Assembly: GCF_000770635.1 (NCBI RefSeq)
Contig: NZ_AVBF01000016.1
Coordinates: 1 to 64,000 of the forward strand
Length of the DNA: 64,000 bases
Origin: Pontibacillus yanchengensis Y32
Lineage (GTDB): Bacteria > Bacillota > Bacilli > Bacillales > BH030062
Direction of reading: 5' to 3'
Positions 36,991-47,931 of this stretch are shown piece after piece. The notes beneath the pieces were generated by a model. It did no database searches. It had not been told where the DNA came from and saw only the letters and a list, made by a program, of their open reading frames with translations. The translations under genes were made by a program, and so were the position numbers. Positions within the stretch are counted from its first letter, which is position 1. The number at the start of each line of letters is the position of its first letter.

Positions 36991-37830
36991 TTATTCAAAT
37001 AGGTGTAGGATTCTCTCTAGGTCTTCATCAGAGAAAAATTCAATTTCAATTTTCCCTTTTCGCTTTCCTTTATGAATCGTAACACCTGTACCTAAACGCT
37101 CTTGTAAGACGGATTCTCTCTCTTGGAGGAACACATCTTTTTGTGTTTTTTTCTTCTTTTTCTTTTGCATGTTTTTTTCATTCATTTGTATGATCAATTG
37201 TTCGACTTGTCGTACGTTTAATTCTTCATTTCGCACTTTTTCAACTAGCGGCATAAGCTGTTCTTTATTTTTCAAGCCTAGTAACGCTCTTCCATGCCCC
37301 ATTGATAGCTCCCCATTATTAATGAGGGCACTGACTGGTTCTGGTAAGGAAAGCAGGCGTACTAAATTGGCAATATGAGGCCGACTTTTACCAAGTCGTG
37401 CGGCTAGCTGTTCCTGGGTCATGCCAAGTTCTTTCATTAAATTAGAGTATGCTTTTGCCTCTTCAATCGGGGTCAAATCTTCTCGTTGTAAGTTCTCTAA
37501 TAAGGCAAGTTCCATCATGTTGGTGTCGTCTAATTCACGAATAACGACAGGTACTTTTTCAAATCCTGCTTCTTTCGCTGCTCTAAAACGACGTTCTCCA
37601 ACAACAATTTCATAGCCTTTAATACTTTTGCGTACAATCAGCGGCTGAAGAATACCATGTTGGATTATGGACTCTTTTAATTCTTCAATCGCCTCTGTAT
37701 GAAAGGTCTTACGTGGTTGATAAGGATTTGGCCGACATTGATTTATCGAGACCTCTTGAACCGCTTCCTCCTGCTTAGCTTCCATATCTGGAAAAAGCGC
37801 GTTAATACCTTTACCCAACCCTCTGGCCAT
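36991..37830 (-). CDS. spo0J: Chromosome partition protein ParB (Spo0J)
   Basis: A 279-residue CTPase clamp that binds parS and organises the origin. The N-terminal CTP-binding domain shows RPNPYQPRK, GERRFRAAKEAG and ENLQREDLTPIEEA; the helix-turn-helix (QLAARLGKSRPHIANLVRLL) reads parS; the C-terminal part dimerises. Its start overlaps soj by 20 bases, so the pair is co-translated. MARGLGKGINALF is the classical start. Two exact parS sites flank this locus. Confidence 0.98.
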   Translation of the reverse strand: MARGLGKGINALFPDMEAKQEEAVQEVSINQCRPNPYQPRKTFHTEAIEELKESIIQHGILQPLIVRKSIKGYEIVVGERRFRAAKEAGFEKVPVVIRELDDTNMMELALLENLQREDLTPIEEAKAYSNLMKELGMTQEQLAARLGKSRPHIANLVRLLSLPEPVSALINNGELSMGHGRALLGLKNKEQLMPLVEKVRNEELNVRQVEQLIIQMNEKNMQKKKKKKTQKDVFLQERESVLQERLGTGVTIHKGKRKGKIEIEFFSDEDLERILHLFE

Positions 37831-38584
37831 TCACCATCACTTCCTTTGCTAATTCTAAATACACTTCAGCTCCTCGTGATTTTGGATCGTATAAAATAAT
37901 AGGTTGTCCATGACTTGGGGCTTCCCCAAGACGAATATTACGAGGAATAATAGATTGGTAGACTTTATCTTGGAAGTATTTTTTCACTTCTTCTATAACT
38001 TGTATGCCTAAGTTTGTACGAGCATCTAACATAGTAAGTAAAACGCCCTCGATCATTAATTGTTTATTTAAATGCTTTTGAACAAGGCGAATAGTGTTTA
38101 AAAGTTGGCTTAATCCTTCCAGGGCATAATACTCACACTGAACTGGTATTAAAACGGCGTCCGATGCTGTTAGAGCATTAATCGTTAGCAATCCTAATGA
38201 AGGAGGACAATCAATGATAACAAAGTCATATTGATCTTTAACGGAATCAATAGCTTTTTTCAATCGGACTTCTCTTGATATTGTTGGTACTAATTCTATC
38301 TCCGCTCCAGCTAATTGAATCGTAGCTGGAATAGCTTTTAAGTTTTCTACCATGGTCGGAACGGTTACATGCTTAGCTTCCAAGTCCTCTACAAGAACAT
38401 TATATACACATTGATCCATATCAGCCTTATCAATCCCCACTCCGCTCGTAGCGTTACCTTGAGGATCGATATCTACAAGCAATACCTTATGATTTAAATA
38501 GGCCAAGCAAGCGCTTAAATTTACAGCGGTGGTTGTCTTCCCCACACCACCTTTTTGATTGGCAACTGCAATCACTTTGCCCAT
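37811..38584 (-). CDS. soj: ParA-family ATPase Soj
   Basis: A 257-residue deviant Walker-type ATPase that cooperates with Spo0J in origin segregation and controls DnaA activity. Deviant Walker A NQKGGVGKTTTAVNL, Walker B FVIIDCPPSLGLLT, and switch GNATSGVGI are intact. First gene of soj-spo0J; noc lies upstream with a terminator in between. Confidence 0.98.
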   Translation of the reverse strand: MGKVIAVANQKGGVGKTTTAVNLSACLAYLNHKVLLVDIDPQGNATSGVGIDKADMDQCVYNVLVEDLEAKHVTVPTMVENLKAIPATIQLAGAEIELVPTISREVRLKKAIDSVKDQYDFVIIDCPPSLGLLTINALTASDAVLIPVQCEYYALEGLSQLLNTIRLVQKHLNKQLMIEGVLLTMLDARTNLGIQVIEEVKKYFQDKVYQSIIPRNIRLGEAPSHGQPIILYDPKSRGAEVYLELAKEVMVNGQRVG

Positions 38585-38780
38585 GATGTCACCTACCTCT
38601 TATCCATCAAATCTTACACCTTATATTTTATCATTTTTTTTCAGAAAAACACGACTTTTCACTAAATATTGGTGGAAGTTAGGTCTATTATCGTACATGG
38701 TGTTCATGACCGTCTAAAAATCGACCCGGTTATGATTCTACCAATAACGCCATTGTAAAAACTCAACCTATATATAGTGC

Positions 38781-38820
38781 AAAAATACCCATCTTTTTAG
38801 ATATGTTCAAAAAGATGGGT
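38781..38820 (-). terminator. Terminator of noc
   Basis: ACCCATCTTTTT with perfect inverse, 9-nt loop, then T5 on the minus strand. Confidence 0.75.
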
Positions 38821-38829
38821 AGCAACGAT

Positions 38830-39711
38830 TTAGGATTTGTTTTTTGGAATTTTTACTGTGATTTGGTAGTAATCCTCATAGTCTTCCTCGGCTGTTTCTA
38901 GATTGATTCCAGAATCAGATACCATCGTTAAAGATTGGCGTATTGTATTCATAGCAATTCTCGTATCCTTACTAATGCCTTTTAACTTTGGTTTCTTTTT
39001 CTTTGGCTCATTATCTTGAGAGAGCATTTTTTCAATGCGTTCCTCTGTTTGCTTGACATTTAAGCTCTTTTCAATGATTTCCTCTAATAACTTTTCTTGT
39101 TTCTCTTGCTCTTTTAAAGCTATCAAAGCACGAGCATGACGCTCTGTGATTTTTCGATCTAGGATTGCCTGTCGAACGGATTCTGGTAATTTGAGAAGAC
39201 GTAATTTATTTGCAATTGTAGATTGGCTCTTTCCTAATCGTTGAGCTAAAGCCTCCTGAGTTAGACCATGAATTTCTAATAGCTTTGAATAGGCCGTTGC
39301 TTCTTCAACCACAGACAATTCTTCACGTTGTAGATTCTCTATTAACGCTACTGAGGCTGTTTGCGTATCATCCATTTCCCTTAGAATTGCGGGAACCTGT
39401 TCCCAGCCTAATACTTGTACCGCTCTCCACCGTCTCTCGCCGGCTATTAACTCATATCCTTCGTCTTGACCTTCGATTTTTCGAACGACTATTGGCTGAA
39501 TCATACCGTGAGTATGTATGGTTTGCGCTAATTCTTCTATTTTTTCCGGATTAAAGATAGACCTGGGTTGGTAACGGTTTGGCTGAATTTGTTCAATAGG
39601 AATCTGGACGACTTCATCAGGATGGTATTCTTGCTGTTCTTGTTCTTCCGCTTCGGCTCCTGCTTCGGATTTATCTCCTAATCCAAACAAACGGCTGAAT
39701 GGGTGTTTCAT
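38830..39711 (-). CDS. noc: Nucleoid occlusion protein Noc
   Basis: A 293-residue ParB paralogue that binds scattered NBS sites, attaches DNA to the membrane and keeps FtsZ from assembling over the nucleoid. An N-terminal amphipathic helix ([12 protein letters not shown]) is the membrane anchor; CTP-binding motifs IQPNRYQPR and [12 protein letters not shown] and the [23 protein letters not shown] follow. The HTH region differs from Spo0J where the NBS/parS switch occurs. A perfect parS palindrome lies 68 bp upstream. Confidence 0.97.
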   Translation of the reverse strand: MKHPFSRLFGLGDKSEAGAEAEEQEQQEYHPDEVVQIPIEQIQPNRYQPRSIFNPEKIEELAQTIHTHGMIQPIVVRKIEGQDEGYELIAGERRWRAVQVLGWEQVPAILREMDDTQTASVALIENLQREELSVVEEATAYSKLLEIHGLTQEALAQRLGKSQSTIANKLRLLKLPESVRQAILDRKITERHARALIALKEQEKQEKLLEEIIEKSLNVKQTEERIEKMLSQDNEPKKKKPKLKGISKDTRIAMNTIRQSLTMVSDSGINLETAEEDYEDYYQITVKIPKNKS

Positions 39712-39779
39712 CCTTAGACACCACCTTTTCTACTTTCACACTCTTGTGTATATTTCTTTATGTGTCTTGTTAAAAGGAA

Positions 39780-39795
39780 TGTTTCACGTGAAACA
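39780..39795. promoter_or_regulatory. parS site (perfect palindrome)
   Basis: TGTTTCACGTGAAACA, a perfectly symmetrical parS within the consensus TGTTNCACGTGAAACA, upstream of noc. Confidence 0.95.
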
Positions 39796-40213
39796 AATAG
39801 AAAACTTACCATCGGGCAAGCCTCCAGGGAATATAGAGGCAAAAAGCATCTATAAAAATCAATTTACATATCAGTTATAAAACCATCTAATTAAATAAAC
39901 ACAACCATTCACTATGTGAATATCAATGTTTTTTATACTTTCATTCATCAAATTTGGGATATCTGAAAGTACAAAAAAGCGCATCAGCTGAAATGCTGGC
40001 GCGCATCTCGTTCCGTAACAAAATAATCTTCTATTATTCTATCATATTTATCTATAAATTAGCAGTGACTGCTAGAAATCTTTTCAATCTAGTAGACAGG
40101 AAAGAACATGCTAGAACCAACATATTCTACGCCTATCAGACAAAATCCTCTTTTCTTTTATCTTAAATGTGCTCAACGCAAACATAATGGTAAAACCCTT
40201 GGAATGTATGTAG
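39796..40213. other. Gene-free gap between noc and rsmG
   Basis: About 420 bp without a credible gene. A GC-rich GCATCAGCTGAAATGCTGGC segment at 39978-39998 can form a short imperfect hairpin, and the rest is AT-rich. Beyond parS and the rsmG terminator I see no recognisable site. Confidence 0.4.
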
Positions 40214-40244
40214 AAATCCTGCTACACCTAACATTTGTAGCAGG
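40214..40244 (-). terminator. Terminator of rsmG
   Basis: CCTGCTAC with perfect inverse, 11-nt loop; T-run weak. Confidence 0.5.
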
Positions 40245-40263
40245 ATAATAGGAACATGACATG

Positions 40264-40983
40264 CTATTCTACGAGTGGGCTTTTGTTTGGTAGTCCAGCT
40301 TTTCGTGGATATTTCTTAGGCGTCTTACGTCTTTTATCAATGATGGCAATGCTTCTTTCACTATCTTCTTTAGGAAGGTAAAAGGTATGAAACGTATTTA
40401 CTTCTCCCCCAAGAAGTTTCACTGCAAAATCAGCATCCTTCATTTCCTCATCAAATTGAGAGCCTTTCATGACTAAGAAAGTCCCACCAACTTTTGTTAG
40501 AGGCAAACATAATTCACTTAATACCGACATACGGGCTACCGCTCGAGCTGTCACGACATCAAATTGTTCTCTAAATTTTGCGTTTTTCCCAAAGTTTTCA
40601 GCCCGATCGTGGTAAAAGGCTACATCAGATAATCCAAGCTGCGTTGCTAAATGATTCAAAAACGTAATTCGTTTTTTCAATGAATCCACAATAGTAACCT
40701 TTAGTTCTGGAAATACAATTTTGAGGGGGATACTAGGAAACCCAGCACCCGCTCCAACATCACATATTTGTAGAGGCTGATTGAAATCCATATAAAAGGC
40801 TGCTGATAACGAATCATAGAAATGCTTTAAGTACACATCCTCTTCATCCGTTATCGCTGTTAAATTAATCTTTTCATTCCACTCTACCAGGGTTTGAAAA
40901 TACGTGTTGAACTGATCCACCTGTTCCTCACTCAATTCAATTCCCTGGTCTTTCAAAGCTTGAAGGAAGGCTTCTATATTCAT
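40264..40983 (-). CDS. rsmG: 16S rRNA (guanine527-N7)-methyltransferase
   Basis: A 239-residue SAM-dependent enzyme modifying G527 in the 530 loop of 16S rRNA; loss gives low-level streptomycin resistance in relatives. SAM motif [15 protein letters not shown] and the catalytic-region tract [12 protein letters not shown]. Last gene of mnmE-mnmG-rsmG, 18 bp after mnmG. Confidence 0.98.
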   Translation of the reverse strand: MNIEAFLQALKDQGIELSEEQVDQFNTYFQTLVEWNEKINLTAITDEEDVYLKHFYDSLSAAFYMDFNQPLQICDVGAGAGFPSIPLKIVFPELKVTIVDSLKKRITFLNHLATQLGLSDVAFYHDRAENFGKNAKFREQFDVVTARAVARMSVLSELCLPLTKVGGTFLVMKGSQFDEEMKDADFAVKLLGGEVNTFHTFYLPKEDSERSIAIIDKRRKTPKKYPRKAGLPNKSPLVE

Positions 40984-41001
40984 GCATACAATCCTTTCCG
41001 C

Positions 41002-42900
41002 TTATGCTTCATCTCCTGAAACCTTTGCAATTTTACCTTGCTCGATATATACAAGTAGAATTGAAACATCGGCAGGGTTTACGCCTGAAACTCGCGAAGC
41101 TTGCCCTACAGAAAGTGGACGTACTTCTTTCAATCGATCGCGAGCTTCTGAAGCAATACCATGGATATCATCATAGTCGATATCATCTGGAATCTTTTTG
41201 TTTTCCATTTTTCTCATGCGTTCAATTTGTTCGTTTGATTTTTGAATGTAACCAGAATACTTGAGATGAATTTCCACTTGTTCTCTTACGTCTTCTGGTA
41301 GTTCTTTATCTGGTTTCGTTAGCTCCGCTACTGCATCATATTTCATTTCAGGACGACGAAGTAAATCAGAGGCACGAACAGCTTCCTTCAATGGAGAACC
41401 ACCTGCTTGTTCAATGGCAGTCTGCACCTCATCAGTCGGTTTCAACATAACACTTTCTAAACGTTTAATTTCTTCTTCGATCAATTGTTTCTTTTCTTGG
41501 AATTTGGTATAACGCTCTTCTGAGATTAATCCAATATCATATCCAATATCCGTTAGTCGTAAATCTGCATTATCGTGACGAAGAATCAAACGATATTCAG
41601 CACGAGACGTTAACAGACGATATGGTTCATCTGTTCCTTTTGTTACTAGGTCATCCATCATAACTCCAATATAAGCTTGTGACCGATCTAGGATTACTGG
41701 TTCAGTACCAAGCACTTTACCTGCTGCATTGATTCCTGCCATTAACCCTTGTGCAGCTGCTTCTTCATACCCAGAAGTTCCGTTGATCTGACCAGCTGTA
41801 AACAGACCATTAATAGCTTTCAACTCTAATGTTGGCCATAATTGGGTTGGCGTTACAGAATCGTATTCAATAGCGTATCCAGCACGCATGATTTCTGCGT
41901 TTTCAAGTCCAGGTACAGTTTCCATCATCTCTTTTTGCACCCCTTCAGGAAGAGACGTGGATAGTCCTTGCACATACACTTCTTCTGTATTGCGTCCTTC
42001 TGGCTCTAAGAAGACCTGGTGACGCGGTTTATCATGGAAGCGTACGATTTTGTCTTCAACTGATGGGCAATAACGAGGTCCTGTCCCTTTAACCATACCT
42101 GAATACATAGCTGAGGAACTTAAGTTATCATCAATAATCTTGTGAGTGTGTTCATTCGTGTACGTTAACCAGCACGGAACCTGATCCATAATAAATTCTG
42201 TCGTTTCATAGGAAAAGGCACGAGGTACGTCTTCTCCTGGTTGAATTTCCGTTTTGGAATAATCAATCGTATGACTGTTCACACGCATTGGTGTACCCGT
42301 TTTAAAACGAACCATTTCAATTCCTAGTTCTTCTAAATGCTCAGATAATTTCGTAGAAGAACGTTGGTTGTTCGGTCCACTTTCATAAGCGAGATCTCCA
42401 ATAAGAACTTTTCCTCGCATAAAAGTACCAGTAGTAACAATAACATTGTCAGCGTAATAAGCCGCTTTTGTTTCCGTTACAACACCTTTACATTGGCCAT
42501 CTTCCACGATTAATTCTTTTACCATTCCTTGGCGAAGGGTAAGATTTTCGGTGTTTTCCAATACTTTCTTCATTTCTTGAACATATAGATGCTTATCCGC
42601 TTGAGCACGAAGCGCACGTACAGCCGGGCCTTTTCGTGTATTTAATAAACGCATTTGAATATACGTTTTGTCGATTACTTTAGCCATTTCACCGCCTAAT
42701 GCATCGATTTCACGAACAACGATACCTTTGGCAGGTCCACCTATAGATGGGTTACATGGCATGAATGCAATCATATCCAAATTAAGTGTTAGCATTAATG
42801 TCTTTGCTCCTCGACGAGCCGCAGCTAACCCTGCTTCCACACCAGCATGACCAGCACCTATAACGATAACGTCATAATGTCCAGCGTCAAATGTTGACAT
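41002..42900 (-). CDS. mnmG: tRNA uridine-5-carboxymethylaminomethyl modification enzyme MnmG (GidA)
   Basis: A 632-residue FAD enzyme that, with MnmE, installs the carboxymethylaminomethyl group on wobble U34. FAD-binding [13 protein letters not shown] at the N-terminus, the family block [10 protein letters not shown], and [16 protein letters not shown] near residue 375. The C-terminal helical domain binds MnmE. The gene order mnmE-mnmG-rsmG is standard. ATG start with GGAGAG upstream. Confidence 0.98.
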   Translation of the reverse strand: MSTFDAGHYDVIVIGAGHAGVEAGLAAARRGAKTLMLTLNLDMIAFMPCNPSIGGPAKGIVVREIDALGGEMAKVIDKTYIQMRLLNTRKGPAVRALRAQADKHLYVQEMKKVLENTENLTLRQGMVKELIVEDGQCKGVVTETKAAYYADNVIVTTGTFMRGKVLIGDLAYESGPNNQRSSTKLSEHLEELGIEMVRFKTGTPMRVNSHTIDYSKTEIQPGEDVPRAFSYETTEFIMDQVPCWLTYTNEHTHKIIDDNLSSSAMYSGMVKGTGPRYCPSVEDKIVRFHDKPRHQVFLEPEGRNTEEVYVQGLSTSLPEGVQKEMMETVPGLENAEIMRAGYAIEYDSVTPTQLWPTLELKAINGLFTAGQINGTSGYEEAAAQGLMAGINAAGKVLGTEPVILDRSQAYIGVMMDDLVTKGTDEPYRLLTSRAEYRLILRHDNADLRLTDIGYDIGLISEERYTKFQEKKQLIEEEIKRLESVMLKPTDEVQTAIEQAGGSPLKEAVRASDLLRRPEMKYDAVAELTKPDKELPEDVREQVEIHLKYSGYIQKSNEQIERMRKMENKKIPDDIDYDDIHGIASEARDRLKEVRPLSVGQASRVSGVNPADVSILLVYIEQGKIAKVSGDEA

Positions 42901-42924
42901 GATACTCTCTCCTTTATTATAAGT

Positions 42925-44301
42925 TTATTTCCCTAAGCAGAATTGAGAGAACAATTGATCTAATAGGCTATCACTAACAGAGTCTCCTACGATCTCACCG
43001 AGTAGCTCCCAGGTTCTTCTAACGTCTATCTGTACAATATCGATTGGCATATCTTCTTCCATGCCACGCATTGCATCTTCAAGCGCTTCTTTCGCTTGAT
43101 TTAATAACTGAACGTGACGAACATTGGAGACGTATGTCATATCTCCAGTATCCAAGTCCCCTTCAAAGAAGATTTCTGAAATAGCTGTTTCAAGCTGATC
43201 AATTCCTTCTTCTTCGATAATCGCCGTATTAACAATTGTATGCTCACCAGCTATTTCATGGAGTCGATCCATGTCTAGCTTTCTAGGAAGATCCGTCTTA
43301 TTCACAATCACAATAACATCCATACCTTGGACTGCTTCAAATAATTTTTCATCTTCCTCTGTTAATTCATCCCCATAGTTGAGTACGAGTAAAATAAGGT
43401 CTGCTTCTTGAAGAACTTGACGAGACCGTTCCACACCAATTTTTTCAACAAGATCTTCTGTATCGCGAATTCCAGCTGTATCAATCAAGCGAAGCGGTAC
43501 GCCACGTACGTTTACATATTCCTCAATGACATCCCTTGTTGTACCAGGGACTTCTGTAACGATTGCTTTATTTTCATGCACGAGTGCATTCATTAATGAG
43601 GATTTTCCAACGTTAGGTCTTCCAACAATAGCTGTTCCGAGACCTTCTCGTAGTATTTTCCCTTGCTTTGCAGTTTGTAAAAGGCGTTCTATTTCTTGAT
43701 GGACTTTCTTGGTGTTTTCAATCATTAACTCATTTGTCATTTCTTCGACATCATCATATTCTGGATAATCAATATTCACTTCAACTTGAGCTACTGTCTC
43801 CAGTAATTGTTGCCTCAATTGCTGAATAAGCTGAGACAAACGTCCGTCCATTTGTTTTAACGCTACATTCATGGCACGATCCGTTTTCGCTCTGATTAAA
43901 TCCATTACCGCTTCAGCTTGGGACAAATCAATTCTTCCATTTAAGAAGGCGCGCTTGGTAAATTCACCAGGCTCTGCTAATCGTACCCCTGAGTCTAAAA
44001 CGAGTTCTAGCACACGATTTACAGAAACAAGACCTCCGTGACAATTAATTTCTACAATATCCTCACGGGTAAATGTTTTGGGAGCACGCATAACAGAGAC
44101 CATTACTTCCTCAACTAGTTCATTCGATTTTGGATCTATTAATTTTCCATAATGAATCGTATGCGATGCCACCTGTTCTAGCTCTTTCCCGTGAAAAATT
44201 TTATTGGCTCTTGCTACAGCCTCAGGACCACTTAAACGAACGATGGCGATGGCTCCTTCTCCAACGGGCGTTGATATCGCACTAATGGTATCCGTATCCA
44301 T
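42925..44301 (-). CDS. mnmE: tRNA modification GTPase MnmE (TrmE)
   Basis: A 458-residue GTPase partner of MnmG. The N-terminal folate-binding domain (1-118) starts [14 protein letters not shown]; a helical domain surrounds the G domain with [12 protein letters not shown], the G2/G3 [10 protein letters not shown] and NKTD; the C-terminal tetrad CLGK carries the Cys of the one-carbon site. Activated by potassium-stimulated dimerisation. ATG start after AAGGGG. The upstream gap carries a DnaA-box cluster and two repeats. Confidence 0.98.
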   Translation of the reverse strand: MDTDTISAISTPVGEGAIAIVRLSGPEAVARANKIFHGKELEQVASHTIHYGKLIDPKSNELVEEVMVSVMRAPKTFTREDIVEINCHGGLVSVNRVLELVLDSGVRLAEPGEFTKRAFLNGRIDLSQAEAVMDLIRAKTDRAMNVALKQMDGRLSQLIQQLRQQLLETVAQVEVNIDYPEYDDVEEMTNELMIENTKKVHQEIERLLQTAKQGKILREGLGTAIVGRPNVGKSSLMNALVHENKAIVTEVPGTTRDVIEEYVNVRGVPLRLIDTAGIRDTEDLVEKIGVERSRQVLQEADLILLVLNYGDELTEEDEKLFEAVQGMDVIVIVNKTDLPRKLDMDRLHEIAGEHTIVNTAIIEEEGIDQLETAISEIFFEGDLDTGDMTYVSNVRHVQLLNQAKEALEDAMRGMEEDMPIDIVQIDVRRTWELLGEIVGDSVSDSLLDQLFSQFCLGK

Positions 44302-44340
44302 GCCTTCACCCCTTTCTTTTATTTATCGAACTATCTATAG

Positions 44341-44512
44341 TTATCCACAAGATTAATTTATATAGTCACTAACTAACTAGACTAGCATAAAATGATTTTG
44401 TTTGAAAAGATTTTTTTACTCAGTATAGCCATTTTTAACCCACTTCAACCTTATCCACATGTGGATAACCCACATTAATCACCTCTATTATTTTATCATG
44501 TTCTTATCCACA
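44341..44512. other. DnaA-box cluster upstream of mnmE
   Basis: Four perfect boxes: TTATCCACA at 44341-44349, 44451-44459 and 44504-44512, and TGTGGATAA at 44460-44468. The middle two abut head to head into an 18-bp palindrome. It lies 3.5 kb left of the main dnaA-proximal cluster. Confidence 0.85.
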
Positions 44513-44619
44513 ATCCAGTTATTCGACCTTATCACAGTGAAATTTATCATAATGGCCTTTTAACTATTCCATACCAAGCCATTTGTATGAAGAAAAAATA
44601 TAAATCGTTATGAATTTGT

Positions 44620-44946
44620 ACTTTATATTATTCAAATTTAGAGGCATAATTTTGAAGACTTGGATTCGAGATAAATTCAGTTATTTAGCAAATACCTAAC
44701 AAAAAAGAGGGATGTTTCCGTAGCTTTTGTGAGAATAAAGGTGGCCGTGGAACAACTCGCGTCCTGTCGGCGGCCCTACACGATGTAGGGTCGTTCGACG
44801 TTGTCACACGATGTGACGATTTTAGTCGAACCTCCCCTTCCAAGCCTCCTCAAGCCCAAAATCGGGGCTTTCCGGGGGCTCGCCTACCTCTTTCTCCGAC
44901 CTTGTTCCACGGCCACCTTTGCTATTGTTGGGAGGAACGGAAACAT
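44620..44946 (-). repeat. Family 1 repeat, copy D (with module)
   Basis: Inverted orientation: end motif GAAGACTTGGATTCGAGATA at 44654-44673, then ATGTTTCCG/CGGAAACAT arms, and AAAGGTGGCCGTGGAACAA (44737-44755) with a perfect 19-bp inverse at 44902-44920 around a GC-rich core that carries the structured module. It shares its core with copies B and C. Confidence 0.85.
44773..44840. repeat. Structured hairpin module, copy 2
   Basis: CCCTAC-ACGAT-GTAGGG (44774-44790), outer stem GTTCGAC (44793-44799) with GTCGAAC (44825-44831), inner stem GTCAC-ACGAT-GTGAC (44803-44817), then a CTCCCCTTC tail. In copy C the same flanks are joined without it. Confidence 0.7.
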
Positions 44947-45119
44947 AGTCATGTTGAAAGGTAGAGGTACTTGCATATATTCTGCATTATGATCTACGAA
45001 CTAATAAATTTTAGTATCGAAATTCAACTTCACACATATAAAGTCTATTTCTCCCAAGGGGGTAACAAGAGAAGGCTTCCACTGAAAATAAGAGCATTTT
45101 GACGGTTTGGAGAGGTACT

Positions 45120-45350
45120 GCATTTAATCGCGGGTCCGATAGCCTTGATTTAACAGGGGGTGAAGGGGGACTGCGAGACTCCCGCGGGAGAAAGAGGTTG
45201 GTGAGACCCCGGAGGGAGCGAAGCCAGTGAGAAGGCTCACCAGCTCGCCCACAGGAAAGCGAGTTGTTCCACCGTACCCCCCCTTCCCTTTTATGCATCG
45301 GACCCACCACCTTTTAAAATATCTCGATTCCAAGTCTTCAACATAATGGA
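45120..45350 (+). repeat. Family 1 repeat, copy E (module-less core)
   Basis: Direct orientation, facing away from copy D. GGGTCCGAT (45132-45140) and ATCGGACCC (45297-45305) bracket a GC-rich core (GAGACTCCCGCGGGAGAAAG) that matches copy C but has AGCTGG (complementary strand) in place of the module. End motif TATCTCGATTCCAAGTCTTC at 45320-45339. The 44947-45119 interval between D and E has no recognisable content. Confidence 0.8.
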
Positions 45351-45363
45351 GCTAAAAAAGAAT

Positions 45364-45402
45364 AAAAAAATCCCTTAACGCATTCATTTCGCGCTAAGGG
45401 AT
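45364..45402 (-). terminator. Terminator of the rpmH-jag operon
   Basis: TCCCTTA(A)CGC pairs with GCGCTAAGGGA; A and T runs on both sides allow it to act in both directions. Confidence 0.8.
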
Positions 45403-45407
45403 TTTTT

Positions 45408-46202
45408 TTATTCTGGTCTGATCACTACATGTCGATGGGGTTCAGTTCCATCGGAATAGGTAGTAATATTTTTATGATTTTGTAAGGCTGTATGAATAAT
45501 CTTGCGTTCATAAGAAGGCATTGCTTCTAAAGCGACATCACTATTCGTACGAATTGCTTTCTCTGCCAAACGGTTAGCCAAATTTGTTAACGTGTCCTTC
45601 CTTCGTCCACGATAACCTTCCGCATCAACAATTGCCGTATGGTAATTGTCACTACGTTGATTAATAACGAGCTGAGCTAAATACTGCAGTGCATTTAAGG
45701 TTTGGCCTCGTTTCCCAATGAGTAAAGCAATTTTACTACCAATCAACTCAAATATGACTTCTTTTCCATTTCGGTGAACCTTCACATCAATCGTAGCTCC
45801 CATTCCAGCAGCTACATCTATTAAATATTGTTTCGTTTCTTCAATAGAATCATGTTTTTGAGCCGGTTCAACCACTTTTGTTGCTTCCTCACCAGCAGAA
45901 AAGTCTGTTTCTTCCTCTTTAGTGTGGTTAGGAATGGTTGGTTGTTCTTGAATCTGATTGTTTGCTTCATGTTCATCAGAAGGCTCTGTTTGTTCTAGCT
46001 GTTGTTCGGAATCTTTTTCTTCTTCTGGTTCCACAATGCTTACCTTCACAATGGCTCGTTTTGTGCCAAAAATTCCAAAGAATCCTTTTTTTCCTTCATC
46101 AATGACTTCGACATTGACTTGGTCCTTCGAGGTGTTTAACTGCTCTAACGCTGATTGGACCGCGTCCTCAACTGTTTGTCCAGTAGCAGTTACTTGTCTC
46201 AC
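45408..46202 (-). CDS. jag: RNA-binding protein Jag/KhpB (SpoIIIJ-associated)
   Basis: A 264-residue protein. The Jag-N domain (1-50, [21 protein letters not shown]), an acidic Glu/Gln/Thr-rich linker of about 65 residues, a KH domain (about 115-190, [14 protein letters not shown]) and a C-terminal R3H domain (about 200-264, [11 protein letters not shown]). Partner of KhpA in controlling cell elongation and division. The GTG start overlaps the yidC stop by four bases (GTGA), so translation is coupled. Confidence 0.96.
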   Translation of the reverse strand: MRQVTATGQTVEDAVQSALEQLNTSKDQVNVEVIDEGKKGFFGIFGTKRAIVKVSIVEPEEEKDSEQQLEQTEPSDEHEANNQIQEQPTIPNHTKEEETDFSAGEEATKVVEPAQKHDSIEETKQYLIDVAAGMGATIDVKVHRNGKEVIFELIGSKIALLIGKRGQTLNALQYLAQLVINQRSDNYHTAIVDAEGYRGRRKDTLTNLANRLAEKAIRTNSDVALEAMPSYERKIIHTALQNHKNITTYSDGTEPHRHVVIRPE

Positions 46203-46972
46203 TTACTCGCTCCCCCTGTTTCCGTTTCCTTCATCATTGGTTTACGGATGAAAATGGTTTGGGCAATCATGAAAATGTTACCCACTACCCAGTATAATGC
46301 AAGAGCTGCTGGGAAGTTAAGTGCAAACACACCAATCATAATAGGCATGATATATAACATCATTTTCATTTGCGGATTTTGCATAGCCTGTCCAGATCCA
46401 CCCATCATAAGCTTCTGCTGAATGAAAGTGGTGATAGCTGCTACAATCGGCATAATGAAAAATGGGTCTGGTGCTCCAAGTTCAAACCATAAGAAGTTAT
46501 GCGTTTGAATTTCTTGAGTACGCATAATAGCGTGATAGAAAGCAATCAAAATCGGCATTTGTAGTAAGATAGGGAAACATCCTGCCAATGGATTTACTCC
46601 ATGCTTTTGGAAAAGCTGCATCGTTTCCTGTTGTAGTTGTTGCTGTGTTTTTTGGTCTTTTGAGCTATATTTGGAACGTAGCTCTTGTAATTCTGGCTGG
46701 ATATCTTGCATAGCCTTTGAACTCTTCAATTGCTTCACGTTTAGCGGCAATAGAATGGTACGAATAATAAGTGTAACAACAATGATTGATAGTCCAAAAC
46801 TTTCGCTAAAGAGACCAGCAAAGTATTTAATTAGCACTGACAGCGGATAAACAAAATATTCATTCCAAATTCCTGTACTTTCAGAGGTAATATCCTGGTT
46901 TATTTGAGTACAACCTGAAAGTAAAACAAGAAGTCCTGTCATCACTAACAAGTAAAGGATCTTCTTTTGCAA
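46199..46972 (-). CDS. yidC: Membrane protein insertase YidC (SpoIIIJ/OxaA1)
   Basis: A 257-residue lipoprotein insertase. A lipobox LLSGC ends the signal peptide (Cys about residue 21). Five membrane helices follow; an Arg in the first helix of the Oxa1 core ([14 protein letters not shown]) lines the groove. [22 protein letters not shown] is the conserved central block. It is needed for insertion and, as SpoIIIJ, for sigma-G activation in forespores. Sits in rpmH-rnpA-yidC-jag. Confidence 0.97.
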   Translation of the reverse strand: MQKKILYLLVMTGLLVLLSGCTQINQDITSESTGIWNEYFVYPLSVLIKYFAGLFSESFGLSIIVVTLIIRTILLPLNVKQLKSSKAMQDIQPELQELRSKYSSKDQKTQQQLQQETMQLFQKHGVNPLAGCFPILLQMPILIAFYHAIMRTQEIQTHNFLWFELGAPDPFFIMPIVAAITTFIQQKLMMGGSGQAMQNPQMKMMLYIMPIMIGVFALNFPAALALYWVVGNIFMIAQTIFIRKPMMKETETGGASK

Positions 46973-47069
46973 CGTCGTCTCCTCCTTACAAATCCTAATC
47001 CATAAATAAATACGTCACTTTGTATTTTACCATTTTTTCTTCATCAGGTTCTATATAAAATCCTCGGCT

Positions 47070-47423
47070 TCATTTCACATTTGATTTTACCAAAAGATTC
47101 GTTTTCGACAATACATGCGTCAGGCTTTTCTTGATTTGAAAGTAATTCATTTGATTGGTCGGCTTACGAGCAATCACTACCAGATCAAATGATGGCTTTA
47201 TACTTGAATCTAAATCATGAAAAGCCTGACGTAAATAGCGCTTAATTTGATTACGCATGACAGCATTTCCTATTTTCTTGCTTACAGATAACCCCACTCG
47301 GAAATGTTCCTGGTTCTCATTTCGAACGTAGTACAGTACAAGCTGTCTATTCGCAAAAGAGGCACCGTTCTTAAATACCCGTTGGAATTCTTCATTCTTT
47401 TTAATTCGATTACGTTTTTTCAT
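47070..47423 (-). CDS. rnpA: Ribonuclease P protein component
   Basis: A 117-residue basic protein that helps the RnpB RNA trim tRNA 5' ends. It starts [20 protein letters not shown]; the RNR-type motif reads [18 protein letters not shown]. About 140 bp after rpmH, with a hairpin between that ends part of the transcription after rpmH. Confidence 0.98.
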   Translation of the reverse strand: MKKRNRIKKNEEFQRVFKNGASFANRQLVLYYVRNENQEHFRVGLSVSKKIGNAVMRNQIKRYLRQAFHDLDSSIKPSFDLVVIARKPTNQMNYFQIKKSLTHVLSKTNLLVKSNVK

Positions 47424-47530
47424 ACTAAAATCCTCACTCCAATATCAAGAAGGAACATAGGTTACATTATGATCATTATATTCCTTACTAATCCTTTCCG
47501 AAGTAAGGTGTTTCAATCATCGATAGCTAG

Positions 47531-47561
47531 AAAAAAGACCACTGATAGTTATTCAGTGGTC
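47531..47561 (-). terminator. Attenuator-like terminator between rpmH and rnpA
   Basis: GACCACTGA with perfect inverse around a 7-nt loop, then T6 on the minus strand. The 5' arm begins at the last base of the rpmH stop codon. A readthrough fraction would set the high L34 to low RnpA ratio. Confidence 0.8.
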
Positions 47562-47695
47562 TATGCAGATAATACTTTTCTACCTTTACGGCGACGACGT
47601 TTTAGAACCTGACGTCCATTCGCATCGCTCATACGAGAACGAAAGCCGTGTACTTTTTTACGCTTACGGTTATTTGGTTGAAATGTGCGTTTCAT
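47561..47695 (-). CDS. rpmH: Ribosomal protein bL34
   Basis: A 44-residue, highly basic protein of the large subunit. Translation reads [20 protein letters not shown] followed by [18 protein letters not shown] and ends RKVLSA, matching bacterial L34 in length and sequence. First gene left of the origin, starting the rpmH-rnpA-yidC-jag operon; an exact consensus promoter lies upstream. Confidence 0.98.
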   Translation of the reverse strand: MKRTFQPNNRKRKKVHGFRSRMSDANGRQVLKRRRRKGRKVLSA

Positions 47696-47753
47696 TTTTA
47701 TAGACACCTCCCTGAGGAAATAAATAATCGATCTTCAAAAGACAGTCCAATTC

Positions 47754-47782
47754 ATTATAAAAATTCCACACATAAATGTCAA
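47754..47782 (-). promoter_or_regulatory. Consensus sigma-A promoter of rpmH
   Basis: Minus strand: TTGACA, 17-bp spacer, TATAAT. Both hexamers are exact, 60 bp upstream of the rpmH start codon. Confidence 0.85.
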
Positions 47783-47931
47783 CTTCTTTTTCTAATTATG
47801 TATTCGATCTAGTTCGAGCTTTTAACACTACTCTTTTTTAAAATTGGATTTTATATAAATTAAGAGAATATAAATCTATGTATCTCCAAATACTTGTTCA
47901 ATCAACAAGATTTATCTATATAAACACCCCC

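Noticed and set aside
39954-40166. 70-codon open frame between noc and rsmG
   Set aside because: No RBS at the ATG and low-complexity hydrophobic content; not supported as a gene.
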